Below, piece by piece: positions 8,569-17,714 of a DNA stretch of 64,000 nucleotides (its first letter is position 1; each line of letters begins with the position of its first letter). Position numbers and translations under genes: made by a program. The stretch is taken from NCBI GenBank assembly GCA_019456145.1, contig VRUL01000005.1:149449-213448 (forward strand). The letters run 5' to 3'. The DNA comes from Planctomycetota bacterium. Its GTDB lineage: Bacteria; Planctomycetota; Phycisphaerae; Sedimentisphaerales; Anaerobacaceae. Under the pieces are notes generated by a model. That model saw only the letters and a program-made list of their open reading frames with translations, was not told the DNA's origin and did not search any database.

Positions 8569-10215
8569 ATGACAGTTGAATACTCTCGCCTGCGGCCAGT
8601 TAGTAGTTGGATTAAGCTGGTTAAAGACAAAAATAGCGCATTTCACAAAAAGTTGGTCCAAATCTACGGCGACAATGGGGATATGAAGTGCCAAGCGGCC
8701 GAAATGTGTTTGCGGACGCTTGAGGTATTCAGTGGAGCGTACGGAACAGAGCGCAGGGTCTTGATAGTTCGTTCAACCGGTCGTGTTAACCTTGTAGGCA
8801 CTCACATCGACCACCGCGGCGGGTCGGTCAACCCGATTTGCATCAAGGACATGTGGCTGGTGGTCGAGCCGCGTGACGATGATGTCGTGCTGGCTAAAAA
8901 CGTGGAATCCGGAGAGTTTGCTGATGAGCAATTTTGTATCAAGGAATGTCTGCCGGTCGGTGAGAAAATCCATGACTGGGACGCCTGGTGTCACGACGAG
9001 TTTGAAAAACGCAAGGATGATTCGTCTATTACCTGGTCGAACTATGTCCGCGCCGCAGTGCTGTACTTTCAACATCTAAATACGAAAGACGATGGCGGCT
9101 TTGCACCGGCAATTAAAGGAATGAATATGATGTTTTATGGTAATGTTCCCCGGGCGGCGGGTCTTGCATCATCATCGGCATTAGTTATGGCGGCGGCAGA
9201 AGCAATAATACGGCTAAACGGACTTCGGTTTGAGCGTACCGATTTGGTTGAGCACGCAGGTTTCGCTGAATGGTACGTGGGGACACGCGGGGGATGCAGC
9301 GACCACGCAGCGATTATCTTTGGCAAGCCGAATACAATCATACATATTACGGCTTTTCCAGCGACTGTAGATAGTACTCCGCTGCCGGCCGGTTACAGTG
9401 TATTGCTGGTTAACAGCCTTAAAGAAGCAAAGAAGCAAACTGGTGCCCGTGATGCGTTTAACAGTTGTGTTGCTGCGTACGTATTCGGCTTGATGATGCT
9501 CGGCAAGAACTTTCCACAGTATGCCGGCAAGCTCCAACGACTTCGCGATGTCAATCCCCAAAAGCTCGGCGTTGATGAGGCTGAGATTTATCGGATAGTA
9601 AAGTCACTGCCCGCTTCTGTCAGCCGAGCAGAAATTCTGGAACTCCTTCCGGAAGGCGAGCAAAAGATTCGTCGCGTGTTTAGAAGTCACAAGGAACCCG
9701 AACAGGGCTATCAAATCAGGCAGATATGTTTGTATGGAATAACCGAGTGTGTTCGTGCCGACATGGTAGCGCAGTGTCTTCGAGGAAGGGACATGAAAAC
9801 TTTCGGTCAGTTGATAAGCATCTCTCATGATGGGGATCGGGTGACAAAACTGGTTGACGGCAAGCGCATACAGACCGACAACAGATATCCGGATGCAAGA
9901 ATCGATGCTTTGATAAGCGATCTGGAATCAGGTGATCCGCATCGGATGAGCCGGGCCAGCCTGTGGCGGCAGGGCGGAGGCTATAATGTCAGCGTACTTG
10001 AGCTGGATATGCTGGTTGATATCGCGCTGGCGGCACCGGGCGTTATCGGAGCAGGGCTTGTGGGTGCCGGGATGGGTGGTTGTATTGTGGCCGTGGTAGA
10101 AAATGAACATGCCCGGCAGGTCATTGAAAACATGGCTGAGCAATACTATCGTCCGCGGAACCTGGAAGTAAAAGCAGAGGTCGTGACGCCGGTTGGTGGT
10201 TTGTCTACGATATAA
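8569..10215 (+). CDS. Long GHMP kinase, galactokinase-like (probable sugar or amino-sugar kinase)
   Basis: 548 residues; canonical galactokinase is about 390. The three GHMP motifs are present: GRVNLVGTHIDHRGG at 71-85 (GalK signature, with Thr and His replacing Glu and Tyr of GEHTDY), GLASSSAL at 198-205, and GAGMGGC near the C-terminus. 'GGCSDHAAIIFG' at about 241-252 supplies the likely catalytic Asp. The extra length lies mainly between motifs 1 and 2 and in a central insertion (about 310-430). A clear AAGGAAGAG box precedes the start. Sitting between nagA and nagB, it may phosphorylate an N-acetylhexosamine at C1 or another hydroxyl, but substrate is not provable from sequence. Confidence 0.85.
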   Translation: MTVEYSRLRPVSSWIKLVKDKNSAFHKKLVQIYGDNGDMKCQAAEMCLRTLEVFSGAYGTERRVLIVRSTGRVNLVGTHIDHRGGSVNPICIKDMWLVVEPRDDDVVLAKNVESGEFADEQFCIKECLPVGEKIHDWDAWCHDEFEKRKDDSSITWSNYVRAAVLYFQHLNTKDDGGFAPAIKGMNMMFYGNVPRAAGLASSSALVMAAAEAIIRLNGLRFERTDLVEHAGFAEWYVGTRGGCSDHAAIIFGKPNTIIHITAFPATVDSTPLPAGYSVLLVNSLKEAKKQTGARDAFNSCVAAYVFGLMMLGKNFPQYAGKLQRLRDVNPQKLGVDEAEIYRIVKSLPASVSRAEILELLPEGEQKIRRVFRSHKEPEQGYQIRQICLYGITECVRADMVAQCLRGRDMKTFGQLISISHDGDRVTKLVDGKRIQTDNRYPDARIDALISDLESGDPHRMSRASLWRQGGGYNVSVLELDMLVDIALAAPGVIGAGLVGAGMGGCIVAVVENEHARQVIENMAEQYYRPRNLEVKAEVVTPVGGLSTI

Positions 10216-10259
10216 AATTCGGGACTGCCAACGTTTTTTATGGCTGTCCCTGAATTTTT
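10215..10259. terminator. Bidirectional hairpin terminator between convergent genes
   Basis: A 16-bp imperfect inverted repeat (AAATTCGGGACtGCCA / TGGCtGTCCCtGAATTT) with a T-rich loop begins at the last base of the kinase stop codon and ends 21 bp before the nagB stop. T/A runs flank it on both sides, so it can end transcription of both convergent genes. Confidence 0.75.
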
Positions 10260-10280
10260 CGATCTGGTACACTGAATCCT

Positions 10281-11018
10281 TTACGAGAGCAGTGACGCGG
10301 CATCGGTGTCCAAAAACATCTTACAGTTTTCATGCCTCTGTAGTATCGAGGCCGGGCACATGTTTGTCACTTTTCCTTCGAGGGCGTTTCTGACTGCTTC
10401 TGCTTTTCTTTTCTCCGGAACCGAGACAATTAAGCACGCGCTTTTCATAATCTGTCGGATGCTCATAGATATGGCTCGCTGGGGTACCTGCTCTAACGTT
10501 TCGAACCATCCTTCGCCCAATTGCTGAGATCTGCATTTTTCGTCCAGCTCGACGATAATAAACGCCTCTTCGGTCTCGAAGTCTGCCGGCGGATCATTAA
10601 ATGCAAGATGACCATTCTCCCCGATCCCTATTAGCGCCACATCGATAGGATGCTTGGCGATAATAGCGGTTATTCTTTGGCACTCCTGATGGGGATTGTC
10701 CGCGTTACCCTTAACGAAATGTACTGCTTTCAAATCCGGCACTTTATCAAGAAATCGCTCTTTCAGAAACTTCCTGAAACTGGCAGGATGGTCCGCTGCC
10801 AGCCCTATATATTCATCCAGGTGAAACATTGTCACTTTTGAAAAGTCGATTCCGCCTGTCTCGGCCAGGTTCTTGAGTGTCTCGAACTGGCTTGTCCCGG
10901 TCGCCAGGATAATATTCGCCTGGCCTTTCTCTTCTATTGCCTGCTTGATAGCTTCTGCTGCATGTACGGCGGCAGCAGCTCCCATTTGTTGTTTTGTCTT
11001 GTAAATCAACTTTTCCAT
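10281..11018 (-). CDS. nagB: Glucosamine-6-phosphate deaminase
   Basis: 245 residues, normal for the short (Bacillus-like) NagB class. Motifs: phosphate loop ATGTS at 39-43, catalytic DEY at 68-70 and [13 protein letters not shown] at 131-143 containing the ring-opening His at 137. It converts GlcN-6-P to fructose-6-P and ammonia, completing the route begun by nagA. It is transcribed convergently to nagA and the GHMP kinase, so it has its own promoter in the region upstream. Confidence 0.94.
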   Translation of the reverse strand: MEKLIYKTKQQMGAAAAVHAAEAIKQAIEEKGQANIILATGTSQFETLKNLAETGGIDFSKVTMFHLDEYIGLAADHPASFRKFLKERFLDKVPDLKAVHFVKGNADNPHQECQRITAIIAKHPIDVALIGIGENGHLAFNDPPADFETEEAFIIVELDEKCRSQQLGEGWFETLEQVPQRAISMSIRQIMKSACLIVSVPEKRKAEAVRNALEGKVTNMCPASILQRHENCKMFLDTDAASLLS

Positions 11019-11441
11019 TATTTCTTTTTTAGAATTATGTTTGAAGTAATCATAGGTTATTTTAGTGACTCTGGCAAAAGATTTTTCTTGCCTTGCAGGC
11101 CTTGAATCTTCTATAACATTTCGCAGAGTGGAATTAAGTACCTTTATTTACCTGGTTTCTAAAATGCTGTTGAGCTATTTAGTGAGGTATTTGGGACAGA
11201 GATACGGGAAAATCGCAAAATATTTTGAATAAATCGGTGCTTCACTATGTATATTAATTTAAGAACAGAGATATATAAACGGCGATTAAATCTTTTTGAT
11301 TTGATATTGTGTTTGTTGACTGGTTTATTTTGTGCGGTTAAGGATGTCGATTTTCAGCAGGAATTGAACATTGCCATCCTCTAATAGGGATATGGGCGAA
11401 AATAAAACGCAGAATTTCAATAAGTAATGAAGGGATACTAA
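11019..11441. other. 423-bp AT-rich divergent intergenic region
   Basis: No gene longer than about 60 codons with coding character was found. The region separates the nagB start (minus) from the nfeD start (plus), so it should hold two divergent promoters. I could not pick convincing -35/-10 pairs. No strong hairpin or repeat is visible. Confidence 0.5.
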
Positions 11442-11900
11442 ATGGACACACTTAAAGATTTCCTGAAACCCGAACTAATATGGTTCCTGGTAGGGCTAAC
11501 CCTGCTTATTTTGGAGTTTATAATGCCGGGATTAATAGTAGCTTTTTTTGGGGTCGGGGCTTGGATAGTAGCGATAATTTGTCTTTTTATAGATATTTCT
11601 TTGAATACCCAATTGCTGATATTCATAGTTTCTTCGGTTCTCTCGTTACTGCTTTTGCGGAAGTGGCTCAAAGGAATATTTATGGGGCACATTGCGTCAA
11701 AGCAGAACATGAGGGAGAATCTTGAGGAGTTTATTGGTCACAGGGCAGTCGTAAAAGAGCGGATTGTGCCGAACGGTCGCGGCAAGGTGGAGTTTCACGG
11801 GACAGACTGGCAAGCTGAGGCGGATGAAGAAATCGCGGAGGGAACTGCTGTTGAGATTATTGGAAAGGACAATATAACCCTTAAAGTAAAAGTTTTGTAA
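11442..11900 (+). CDS. NfeD-like membrane protein
   Basis: 152 residues with two or three hydrophobic helices (about 12-35, 38-50 and 52-72) followed by a soluble beta-rich C-terminal domain (about 85-152, 'GHRAVVKERIVPNGRGKVEFHG'), the OB-fold typical of NfeD proteins. It is the short class lacking the ClpP-like protease domain. It is followed after 16 bp by an SPFH/stomatin gene, the classic NfeD-SPFH partnership (YbbK/QmcA with YbbL-type neighbours) linked to membrane-domain quality control. Confidence 0.88.
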   Translation: MDTLKDFLKPELIWFLVGLTLLILEFIMPGLIVAFFGVGAWIVAIICLFIDISLNTQLLIFIVSSVLSLLLLRKWLKGIFMGHIASKQNMRENLEEFIGHRAVVKERIVPNGRGKVEFHGTDWQAEADEEIAEGTAVEIIGKDNITLKVKVL

Positions 11901-11916
11901 AGGAAAGGAGTTAATT

Positions 11917-12864
11917 ATGTTAGCATTAGGCTCAGGATCCGTATTAACGATTATTCTTGTCGGCGTACTACTTTTTGCGTTAATCATATTTTTCAAGACA
12001 ATACGAATCGTTCCCCAGAAAAAGGCGTATATCGTTGAGCGTCTTGGAAAGTATTACACTACACTCGAAGCGGGATTTCACATCCTCGTTCCGTTTATTG
12101 ACAGGGTTGCATACAAACACACCATGAAAGAACAGGCGGTGGATGTCCCTCCTCAGGACTGTATCACGAGAGATAATATCATGGTCGAAGTTGACGGTAT
12201 CCTGTATATGCAGGTTATTGACCCTAAGAGGGCGTCTTATGGAATAAGGGACTACGCGTTTGCATCTATACAATTAGCTCAAACGACAATGAGAAGCGTT
12301 ATGGGCAAGCTCGAACTTGATAAGACTTTTGAGGAAAGAGATAGCATAAACGGTGAGATTGTCGCCGCCGTGGATAAGGCCTCCGACCCCTGGGGCGTTA
12401 AGGTAACGCGATACGAGGTTAAAAACATTGTTCCGCCTAAGAGCATCAAAGACGCGATGGAAAAGCACATGCGTGCTGAACGGGAGAAGCGGGCGACGAT
12501 TGCCGAATCCGAAGGTGACAGAGAGGCAAAAATTAACAGGGCCGAGGGTGAAAAGCGAGAGATGATTGCCAGGTCGGAAGGCGAAAAACAGAAGCGGATT
12601 AACGAGGCCGAAGGTCGGGCCGTGGAAATTCAGAGAGTTGCTGAAGCTACAGCTAAAGGTATCAGGGAAATTGCTTCTGCGATAAACGAAAAAGGCGGTA
12701 TTAATGCTGTGAATCTGCGTATTGCGGAGCAGTATTTGAACGAATTCGGTAAGCTTGCAAAGACAAATAATTCTATCATAATACCTTCCAACCTTTCCGA
12801 TATAGCGGGTATGATTAAGGCGGCAGCTTCGGTAATTAAGGACCAAACGGAAGTTGGAGGCTAA
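11917..12864 (+). CDS. SPFH/stomatin-like membrane-associated protein (QmcA family)
   Basis: 315 residues. An N-terminal hydrophobic anchor (about 8-27) precedes the SPFH domain (about 30-190: 'IRIVPQKKAYIVERLGKYY', 'VDVPPQDCITRDNIMVEVDG'). A long Glu/Lys-rich coiled-coil region (about 185-250) has repeated 'AEGEKREMIARSEGEKQ' units, and the C-terminal segment is hydrophobic. This is the standard paraslipin/QmcA organisation, forming oligomeric rings at the inner membrane. A strong AAAGGAG site precedes it. It is cotranscribed with the nfeD-like gene. Confidence 0.93.
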   Translation: MLALGSGSVLTIILVGVLLFALIIFFKTIRIVPQKKAYIVERLGKYYTTLEAGFHILVPFIDRVAYKHTMKEQAVDVPPQDCITRDNIMVEVDGILYMQVIDPKRASYGIRDYAFASIQLAQTTMRSVMGKLELDKTFEERDSINGEIVAAVDKASDPWGVKVTRYEVKNIVPPKSIKDAMEKHMRAEREKRATIAESEGDREAKINRAEGEKREMIARSEGEKQKRINEAEGRAVEIQRVAEATAKGIREIASAINEKGGINAVNLRIAEQYLNEFGKLAKTNNSIIIPSNLSDIAGMIKAAASVIKDQTEVGG

Positions 12865-12917
12865 ACTGAATAGATTTATTGCAATAAAACAGCCTTGCAT
12901 GTGTCACCATTAGTTGA

Positions 12918-13155
12918 TAAGCTTTATCGCTAAGTGTGTAACGGTAAAACTGATATTGTACTCAAGCAAAATGGAGGTGGACTATGACGAATATATATAG
13001 ATTTGTTGTATCGGTGACCATCCTGTTCTGCTGGCATCCAGCTTTAGCATTGGACAGGAAGTCCATTTACGAGCCGTCTACCATTCTATCTACACTCGTT
13101 CAGAGGCACTCACCATTGATATTATTGACGGCTGATGCGATTGCTGCTGAACACC
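12918..13155 (+). repeat. Direct repeat copy 1 (leader plus first codons), paired with 14646-14883
   Basis: Starts with TAAGCTTTATCG exactly 66 bp before the ATG of the 12984 gene. The second copy starts with the same 12 bases exactly 66 bp before the ATG of the 14712 gene. The stretch AAGCAAAATGGAGGTGGACT up to the ATG is identical in both. Protein similarity continues to about residue 57 ('VSV.IL.C.H..LA', 'EPST.L.TL', 'H..L.L'). Confidence 0.85.
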
Positions 13156-14648
13156 ACTTGGGTGTGGCTTCTGTGAGTAAGGATAGAAGAGTTTTGGAAG
13201 TTGTGCCTGGTGAAGAAAACGAAGAACAGAAGGAGAAACGAGACATTCGAACCGACGGCCTCAAAGGTCGACGCAAGTACAAGCTCTACCGTTCATCCGG
13301 CGAGTACCTTGGTCATAAGTGGCACATCGATGAGAGCCACCTGATGTGGTGGGATGGGAAGCCCTACGTGCCCTTTGGCGGCTTCGGCATCACGCCGGGC
13401 AATGAGTTAGGGCTGAACACGTACAACCTCTGGATTGACTTCGACTCTTTTATTGAAAGGCCCGGCTACACTCGCAAGCAGCACCGAGCGGAAATAGCGC
13501 AGAAGCTAAACGCCATCACAAAGGCCGGCGGCACCTGCATCGTTCAGTTTTCAATGGCCTTGCCACACATACCTGAAGGCCCAAAACCGGGCATGCGCTG
13601 GCGAGAGCCCGAAAGCGGCATTGATGGCTCGTGTCTGGCGGACCCGGAAGTCAAGAGCCAGATCTTCAAGGTCTGGGAATATTACGCGCCTGCTGTGCGC
13701 AAGGAATGTGTGCGAGCCATAGTGCTCTGGAATGAAATCAATGTCTGGCGCTGGCCGGGGCGTATGTCGGTGGAAAAATACGGCCAAGTTCTGGGCGAGT
13801 ACGCCCGCGAGGTCAAGCGGATGGTTGGAGACCTACCGGTCTGCTTCAAAATCGCCGGAACGTGGAACGCGGCGGCGGTCATAGCCGGAGCGGCTGCGGC
13901 CGACGGATTAGGCTTTGACGTGTGGTTCACAAAGCCGGATGACGCCGGCGCCCGTCGGGAAATGGAACGCGCGCTGTGGATGTTAGAGTCACGCCAAAAA
14001 AAGACAAGCTGGTTCTTCATCGCCGAGGGCGGGCGGGGAATCGCCGAGGGCGGAACGGATGATGCGCCGGCTGTGGAGAATTACTGGGACCGCTGGCCGC
14101 CGTTTAGGTCCAAGAAAGAAGCGCGAGGCATCCTGCGAGCGTATGCACAGTCTGGTGCTAAGGGCTTCATTTACAACGGCCCAACCTCGGAACCAGGGAG
14201 CAAATACCGCGGCAGTTACCATTGGCTTGGAGAGTTGAAGCCGGAGATCACAACCCTGATGGTGGAGACGAGGCGTCCGCCTCCGGAGGCACGTTGGGCA
14301 ATGACGGCAGAGAGAGCAGTCACCGCCGCCCGTGCTGACGAGCGGGTGCAGGAATTGCTGCGAGGTCTTGATGACGTGCGGTCGGAGGCAGAGTTTGCAG
14401 AACGGTGGCAGGTGTGGCTGGTGCATTTCTTTACAGGCGAACGTCGGGTTGGCTTCGCCTCGGTGAGTAAGGATGGGAATGTGCTGGAAGTGGACGCTGC
14501 GGAAGAAAGCGAAAAAGACAGTGACGACCGGAACGAAGAGGATGACGGAATGGTAAGGAGATTAGCAGCACCTGGCCGGCATCTCCGTTTTCACGGGGAC
14601 AAGTTTACCCCTGCGAAAGCAGGGGCCGGCGTTATGAAAGGCAGGTAA
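12984..14648 (+). CDS. Secreted clan-A glycoside-hydrolase-like protein with PepSY-like tail, chimeric N-terminus
   Basis: 554 residues. A signal peptide (about 1-23) and residues to about 57 copy the start of the next gene. Residues 120-425 look like a TIM-barrel hydrolase: 'LWNEINVW' gives a clan-A acid/base Glu at 251 and 'FIAEGG' a candidate nucleophile Glu at 348. Residues about 440-505 ('AERAVTAARADERVQELL', 'WLVHFFTGERRVGFASVSKDG') resemble a PepSY domain. A fragment of the same segment ('GVASVSKDRRVLEV') occurs at 60-73, between the duplicated N-terminus and the barrel. Base composition is more GC-rich than the flanks. The PepSY and GH assignments are from motifs only. A strong GGAGGTGG site precedes the start. 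Confidence 0.75.
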   Translation: MTNIYRFVVSVTILFCWHPALALDRKSIYEPSTILSTLVQRHSPLILLTADAIAAEHHLGVASVSKDRRVLEVVPGEENEEQKEKRDIRTDGLKGRRKYKLYRSSGEYLGHKWHIDESHLMWWDGKPYVPFGGFGITPGNELGLNTYNLWIDFDSFIERPGYTRKQHRAEIAQKLNAITKAGGTCIVQFSMALPHIPEGPKPGMRWREPESGIDGSCLADPEVKSQIFKVWEYYAPAVRKECVRAIVLWNEINVWRWPGRMSVEKYGQVLGEYAREVKRMVGDLPVCFKIAGTWNAAAVIAGAAAADGLGFDVWFTKPDDAGARREMERALWMLESRQKKTSWFFIAEGGRGIAEGGTDDAPAVENYWDRWPPFRSKKEARGILRAYAQSGAKGFIYNGPTSEPGSKYRGSYHWLGELKPEITTLMVETRRPPPEARWAMTAERAVTAARADERVQELLRGLDDVRSEAEFAERWQVWLVHFFTGERRVGFASVSKDGNVLEVDAAEESEKDSDDRNEEDDGMVRRLAAPGRHLRFHGDKFTPAKAGAGVMKGR

Positions 14649-14883
14649 GCTTTATCGTTAGGTGGATAGCAGTAAAACTGAAATTGTGCTCAAGCAAAAT
14701 GGAGGTGGACTATGACGAATAAGTGTAAGCTTATCGTATCTGTGATTATCCTGGTATGTTGTCATCATTCTTTGGCGGCGGATGATGAATTTAATGTTGA
14801 GCCTTCAACGGTGCTCAAGACACTTGATAAGGGACATCCTCGATTGATGTTGAAGGACAAAGACCTGGAAGCTCTGAAAAAAC
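14646..14883 (+). repeat. Direct repeat copy 2 (leader plus first codons), paired with 12918-13155
   Basis: Second copy of the leader, ribosome-binding site and signal-peptide coding segment, at the same spacing to the start codon as copy 1. Since the residues after the signal continue naturally into the lyase domain here, this copy is probably the parent and 12918-13155 the derived one. Confidence 0.8.
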
Positions 14884-17684
14884 AGTATGCAAAAGACAAA
14901 GTTCTGCAGAAGTGTTTGCGGGATGTTATTAAGCAGGCCGATGTTTATCTTGATAGGCCGGTGCTTAGGTATAAGAAGATTGGGCCGAGGCTTCTTTCTG
15001 TCAGCAGGGCGTGTGTCAACCGGATTTACCATCTTGGCTTGGCTTATAGGTGGACGGGCAAAGAGAAATATGCCAAAAAGGCGGCGGAAAATCTACTGGC
15101 GGTCTGTGCGTTCAAGGACTGGAATCCATCTCACTTCCTCGACACCGCCGAAATGTCACATGCCGTCGGCATCGGATATGACTGGCTGTATTCGTATCTC
15201 GATGCCCCAACACGCAAGAAGATTAAGGCCGGCTTAATCAAGAACGGTCTTGAAGAGGGGCTTATCGCATACAAGAAAAGATGGTGGGCCCAAAGCGAAC
15301 ATAACTGGAACCAGGTCTGCAATGGAGGGCTGATAGTCGGAGCTTTGGCTGTTGCCGAATCCGATCCCCGGTATGCCGAGCAGATTATCCCCGCTGCGGT
15401 TCGCTCATTGCCCCGTGCTCTAAAGACTTACGCCCCCGACGGTGCCTGGGGTGAAGGGCCTGGTTACTGGCACTATGCCAGCCGATATACTGCCTACGGC
15501 CTGACAGCTTTGGAAACGGCACTCGGCGAGGACTTTGGGCTCTTGAGTATCAAAGGAATGGCCGAAGCGGCAAATTTCCCGATATATATGACCGGCCCGA
15601 CTGGGTTGTACCTGAACCTGGCCGACAGTGGAGAAAGGAATTCGAGAAAGACCTTGCCCTGTTTGTTCTGGTTCGCCCGCGCTTACAATAATCCCCTGTT
15701 TTCAGAGGCCGAGCACGCTGAGCTTGCCAAGCGCAGCGCCAGTCCACAGCATGTGATTTGGTACATGCCTCGTTCAGCTAAAAAGCCCGCACCGAAAGAC
15801 CTCGACCGTTATTTCCGCGGACCCGTCGAAGCGGCCGTGTTCCGAAGCGCCTGGGATGATTCCGATGCGTTATTTGTTGGTGTCAAGGCCGGTTACAACC
15901 AGGTCAATCACGGCCATCTGGACCTGGGCAATTTCGAGCTGGATGCTCTGGGAGTGCGATGGGCACGCGACCTCGGCTCGGACAACTACAATATGCCTGG
16001 CTATTGGGACAAAAAAAAAGGTGGCAAGCGGTGGTCCTATTATCGTTTGAATTCGTTTAGTCATAACATTCCTCTTTTAGGCGGCCAGGGCCAGGACGCT
16101 TTAGCTAAGTCTAAGTTTATCAAGTTCGAAACAAAGGAGTCGTCTGGTTTTGTTCTTATTGATTTGTCAGAGGCTTACAATAAGTTCGCGAACAAAACAA
16201 CTCGCGGCGTTGCGATGGTGCAGGACCGCCGGGCCGTCCTGGTGCAGGATGAATTTGAGATTCAAAAGCCCTGTGAAGTAGCCTGGGGTATGACGACCGA
16301 CGCGAAAATTGCTGTCAGAAAAGACGGTAGTGCGGCACTCAGTCTCAAAGGTAAAAAGTTGATTGCCCGGATATTGTCTCCTGCCGGTGCGGAATTTGTA
16401 GTTGAGTCAGCCGAGCAAAAGCCGCCCCAGAAAACTAATAAAGGAGTAAAACGACTTATGCTCCGATTGCCCCAGGCCAAAGGCAATGTACAAATTGCTG
16501 TTCTGTTCTCGCCGGTCGGGAGTGATGGCAATGTTGTTAAGAGAGTTCGGGTAAAGCCGTTGTCAGAGTGGGGCAAGGAACCTCAGCTTTGTCAGGGGAA
16601 CTATCATAGTGAGGAGGCTGCCAAGGAGCAGCTTGCCAGGTTTGCCCGAAGCTACTCGAATTTGGCTGAGTGGAAAGAGCGGGCCAAAAGAATTCGTGAG
16701 GGCATCCTTCGCGGAGTTGAGCTTTTGCCTTTACCCAGGAAGGGTGCTTTGAAACCTATCATTCACAGTAAACGCAAGTTCGATGGCTACACCGTTGAAA
16801 ACGTCGCGTTTGAAAGTTTGCCCGGCGTTTTTGTTACGGGTAGTTTGTACCGCCCAGGCAAGGGCAAAGGGCCTTTTGCCGCAGTGCTTTGCCCACATGG
16901 TCATGCGAGAAGTCCGGATAACTACGGGCGGTTTCGAACTAACCACCAGAAGCGATGTGCAACTCTGGCCCGTATGGGTGCAATTGTTTTCTCCTACGAT
17001 ATGGTGGGGTGGGGGGACTGGAAAGAGGATGGATGGAAGCACAGCCGGCCGAAAGTACTTAAATTGCAGACCTGGAACAGCATCCGGGCCGTGGATTTTC
17101 TACTTTCGCTCAAGGAGGTAGATTTCAAACGAATAGCTGTGACCGGTGCCTCCGGCGGCGGGACTCAATCGTTTCTTTTAACCGCGTTGGATGACCGCAT
17201 CGCCGTTTCGGTTCCCACTGTAATGGTCTCAGCCCACTTCTTCGGCGGATGCAATTGCGAAAGCGGGATGCCTATCCACAAAAGCGATACTCACGAGACC
17301 AACAATACTGATATCGCCGCTCTTGCTGCACCTCGGCCGCAGCTCCTTATCTCCGACGGCAAGGATTGGACCAAGAATACCCCGGATGTTGAGTTTCCTT
17401 ATATTCGCGATGTTTATAAACTTTTTGGGGCAGAGGAAAAGATAGAGAATGTGCATCTTCCCGAAGAGGGGCATGATTATGGACTTTCAAAACGGCTCGG
17501 TGCCTATAAGTTCCTTGCCAAACACTTGGGGCTTTCGCTCGATACAGTGACGAAGCCGGACGGTAATATTGATGAAAGTTTCGTCATAATCGAGAAGAAA
17601 GAGGACCTTTACGTTTTCAACTCGCAGCACCCCAGGCCTGCGCATGCCGTAAGCGGCGATGCAGCGAAACTGCCGTGGGATTAG
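14712..17684 (+). CDS. Secreted heparinase II/III-like polysaccharide lyase fused to an alpha/beta-hydrolase esterase
   Basis: 990 residues. A signal peptide (1-22) leads into an alginate-lyase-type alpha/alpha toroid (about 40-350, 'WNQVCNGGLIVGALAVAE') and a heparinase II/III beta-sheet domain (about 370-620) with the typical 'HGHLDLGNFELDALG' near residue 400. Residues about 650-985 form a second, separate catalytic module: an acetyl-xylan-esterase/dienelactone-hydrolase-like domain with 'AVLCPHGHARSP', nucleophile motif GASGGG near 813 and a late 'EEGHDYG' His. One polypeptide could therefore cleave a uronate chain and remove ester groups. The substrate (uronan, ulvan-like or glycosaminoglycan) cannot be named. 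Start supported by the GGAGGTGG box. Confidence 0.88.
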   Translation: MTNKCKLIVSVIILVCCHHSLAADDEFNVEPSTVLKTLDKGHPRLMLKDKDLEALKKQYAKDKVLQKCLRDVIKQADVYLDRPVLRYKKIGPRLLSVSRACVNRIYHLGLAYRWTGKEKYAKKAAENLLAVCAFKDWNPSHFLDTAEMSHAVGIGYDWLYSYLDAPTRKKIKAGLIKNGLEEGLIAYKKRWWAQSEHNWNQVCNGGLIVGALAVAESDPRYAEQIIPAAVRSLPRALKTYAPDGAWGEGPGYWHYASRYTAYGLTALETALGEDFGLLSIKGMAEAANFPIYMTGPTGLYLNLADSGERNSRKTLPCLFWFARAYNNPLFSEAEHAELAKRSASPQHVIWYMPRSAKKPAPKDLDRYFRGPVEAAVFRSAWDDSDALFVGVKAGYNQVNHGHLDLGNFELDALGVRWARDLGSDNYNMPGYWDKKKGGKRWSYYRLNSFSHNIPLLGGQGQDALAKSKFIKFETKESSGFVLIDLSEAYNKFANKTTRGVAMVQDRRAVLVQDEFEIQKPCEVAWGMTTDAKIAVRKDGSAALSLKGKKLIARILSPAGAEFVVESAEQKPPQKTNKGVKRLMLRLPQAKGNVQIAVLFSPVGSDGNVVKRVRVKPLSEWGKEPQLCQGNYHSEEAAKEQLARFARSYSNLAEWKERAKRIREGILRGVELLPLPRKGALKPIIHSKRKFDGYTVENVAFESLPGVFVTGSLYRPGKGKGPFAAVLCPHGHARSPDNYGRFRTNHQKRCATLARMGAIVFSYDMVGWGDWKEDGWKHSRPKVLKLQTWNSIRAVDFLLSLKEVDFKRIAVTGASGGGTQSFLLTALDDRIAVSVPTVMVSAHFFGGCNCESGMPIHKSDTHETNNTDIAALAAPRPQLLISDGKDWTKNTPDVEFPYIRDVYKLFGAEEKIENVHLPEEGHDYGLSKRLGAYKFLAKHLGLSLDTVTKPDGNIDESFVIIEKKEDLYVFNSQHPRPAHAVSGDAAKLPWD

Positions 17685-17714
17685 TTCATAATTTATTTTG
17701 AAAGAGTAAGCAAA

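Noticed and set aside
12984..14648. Pseudogene status of the chimeric hydrolase
   Set aside because: The frame is intact over 554 codons, both candidate catalytic Glu residues are present and the ribosome-binding site is strong; fusion rather than decay is indicated.
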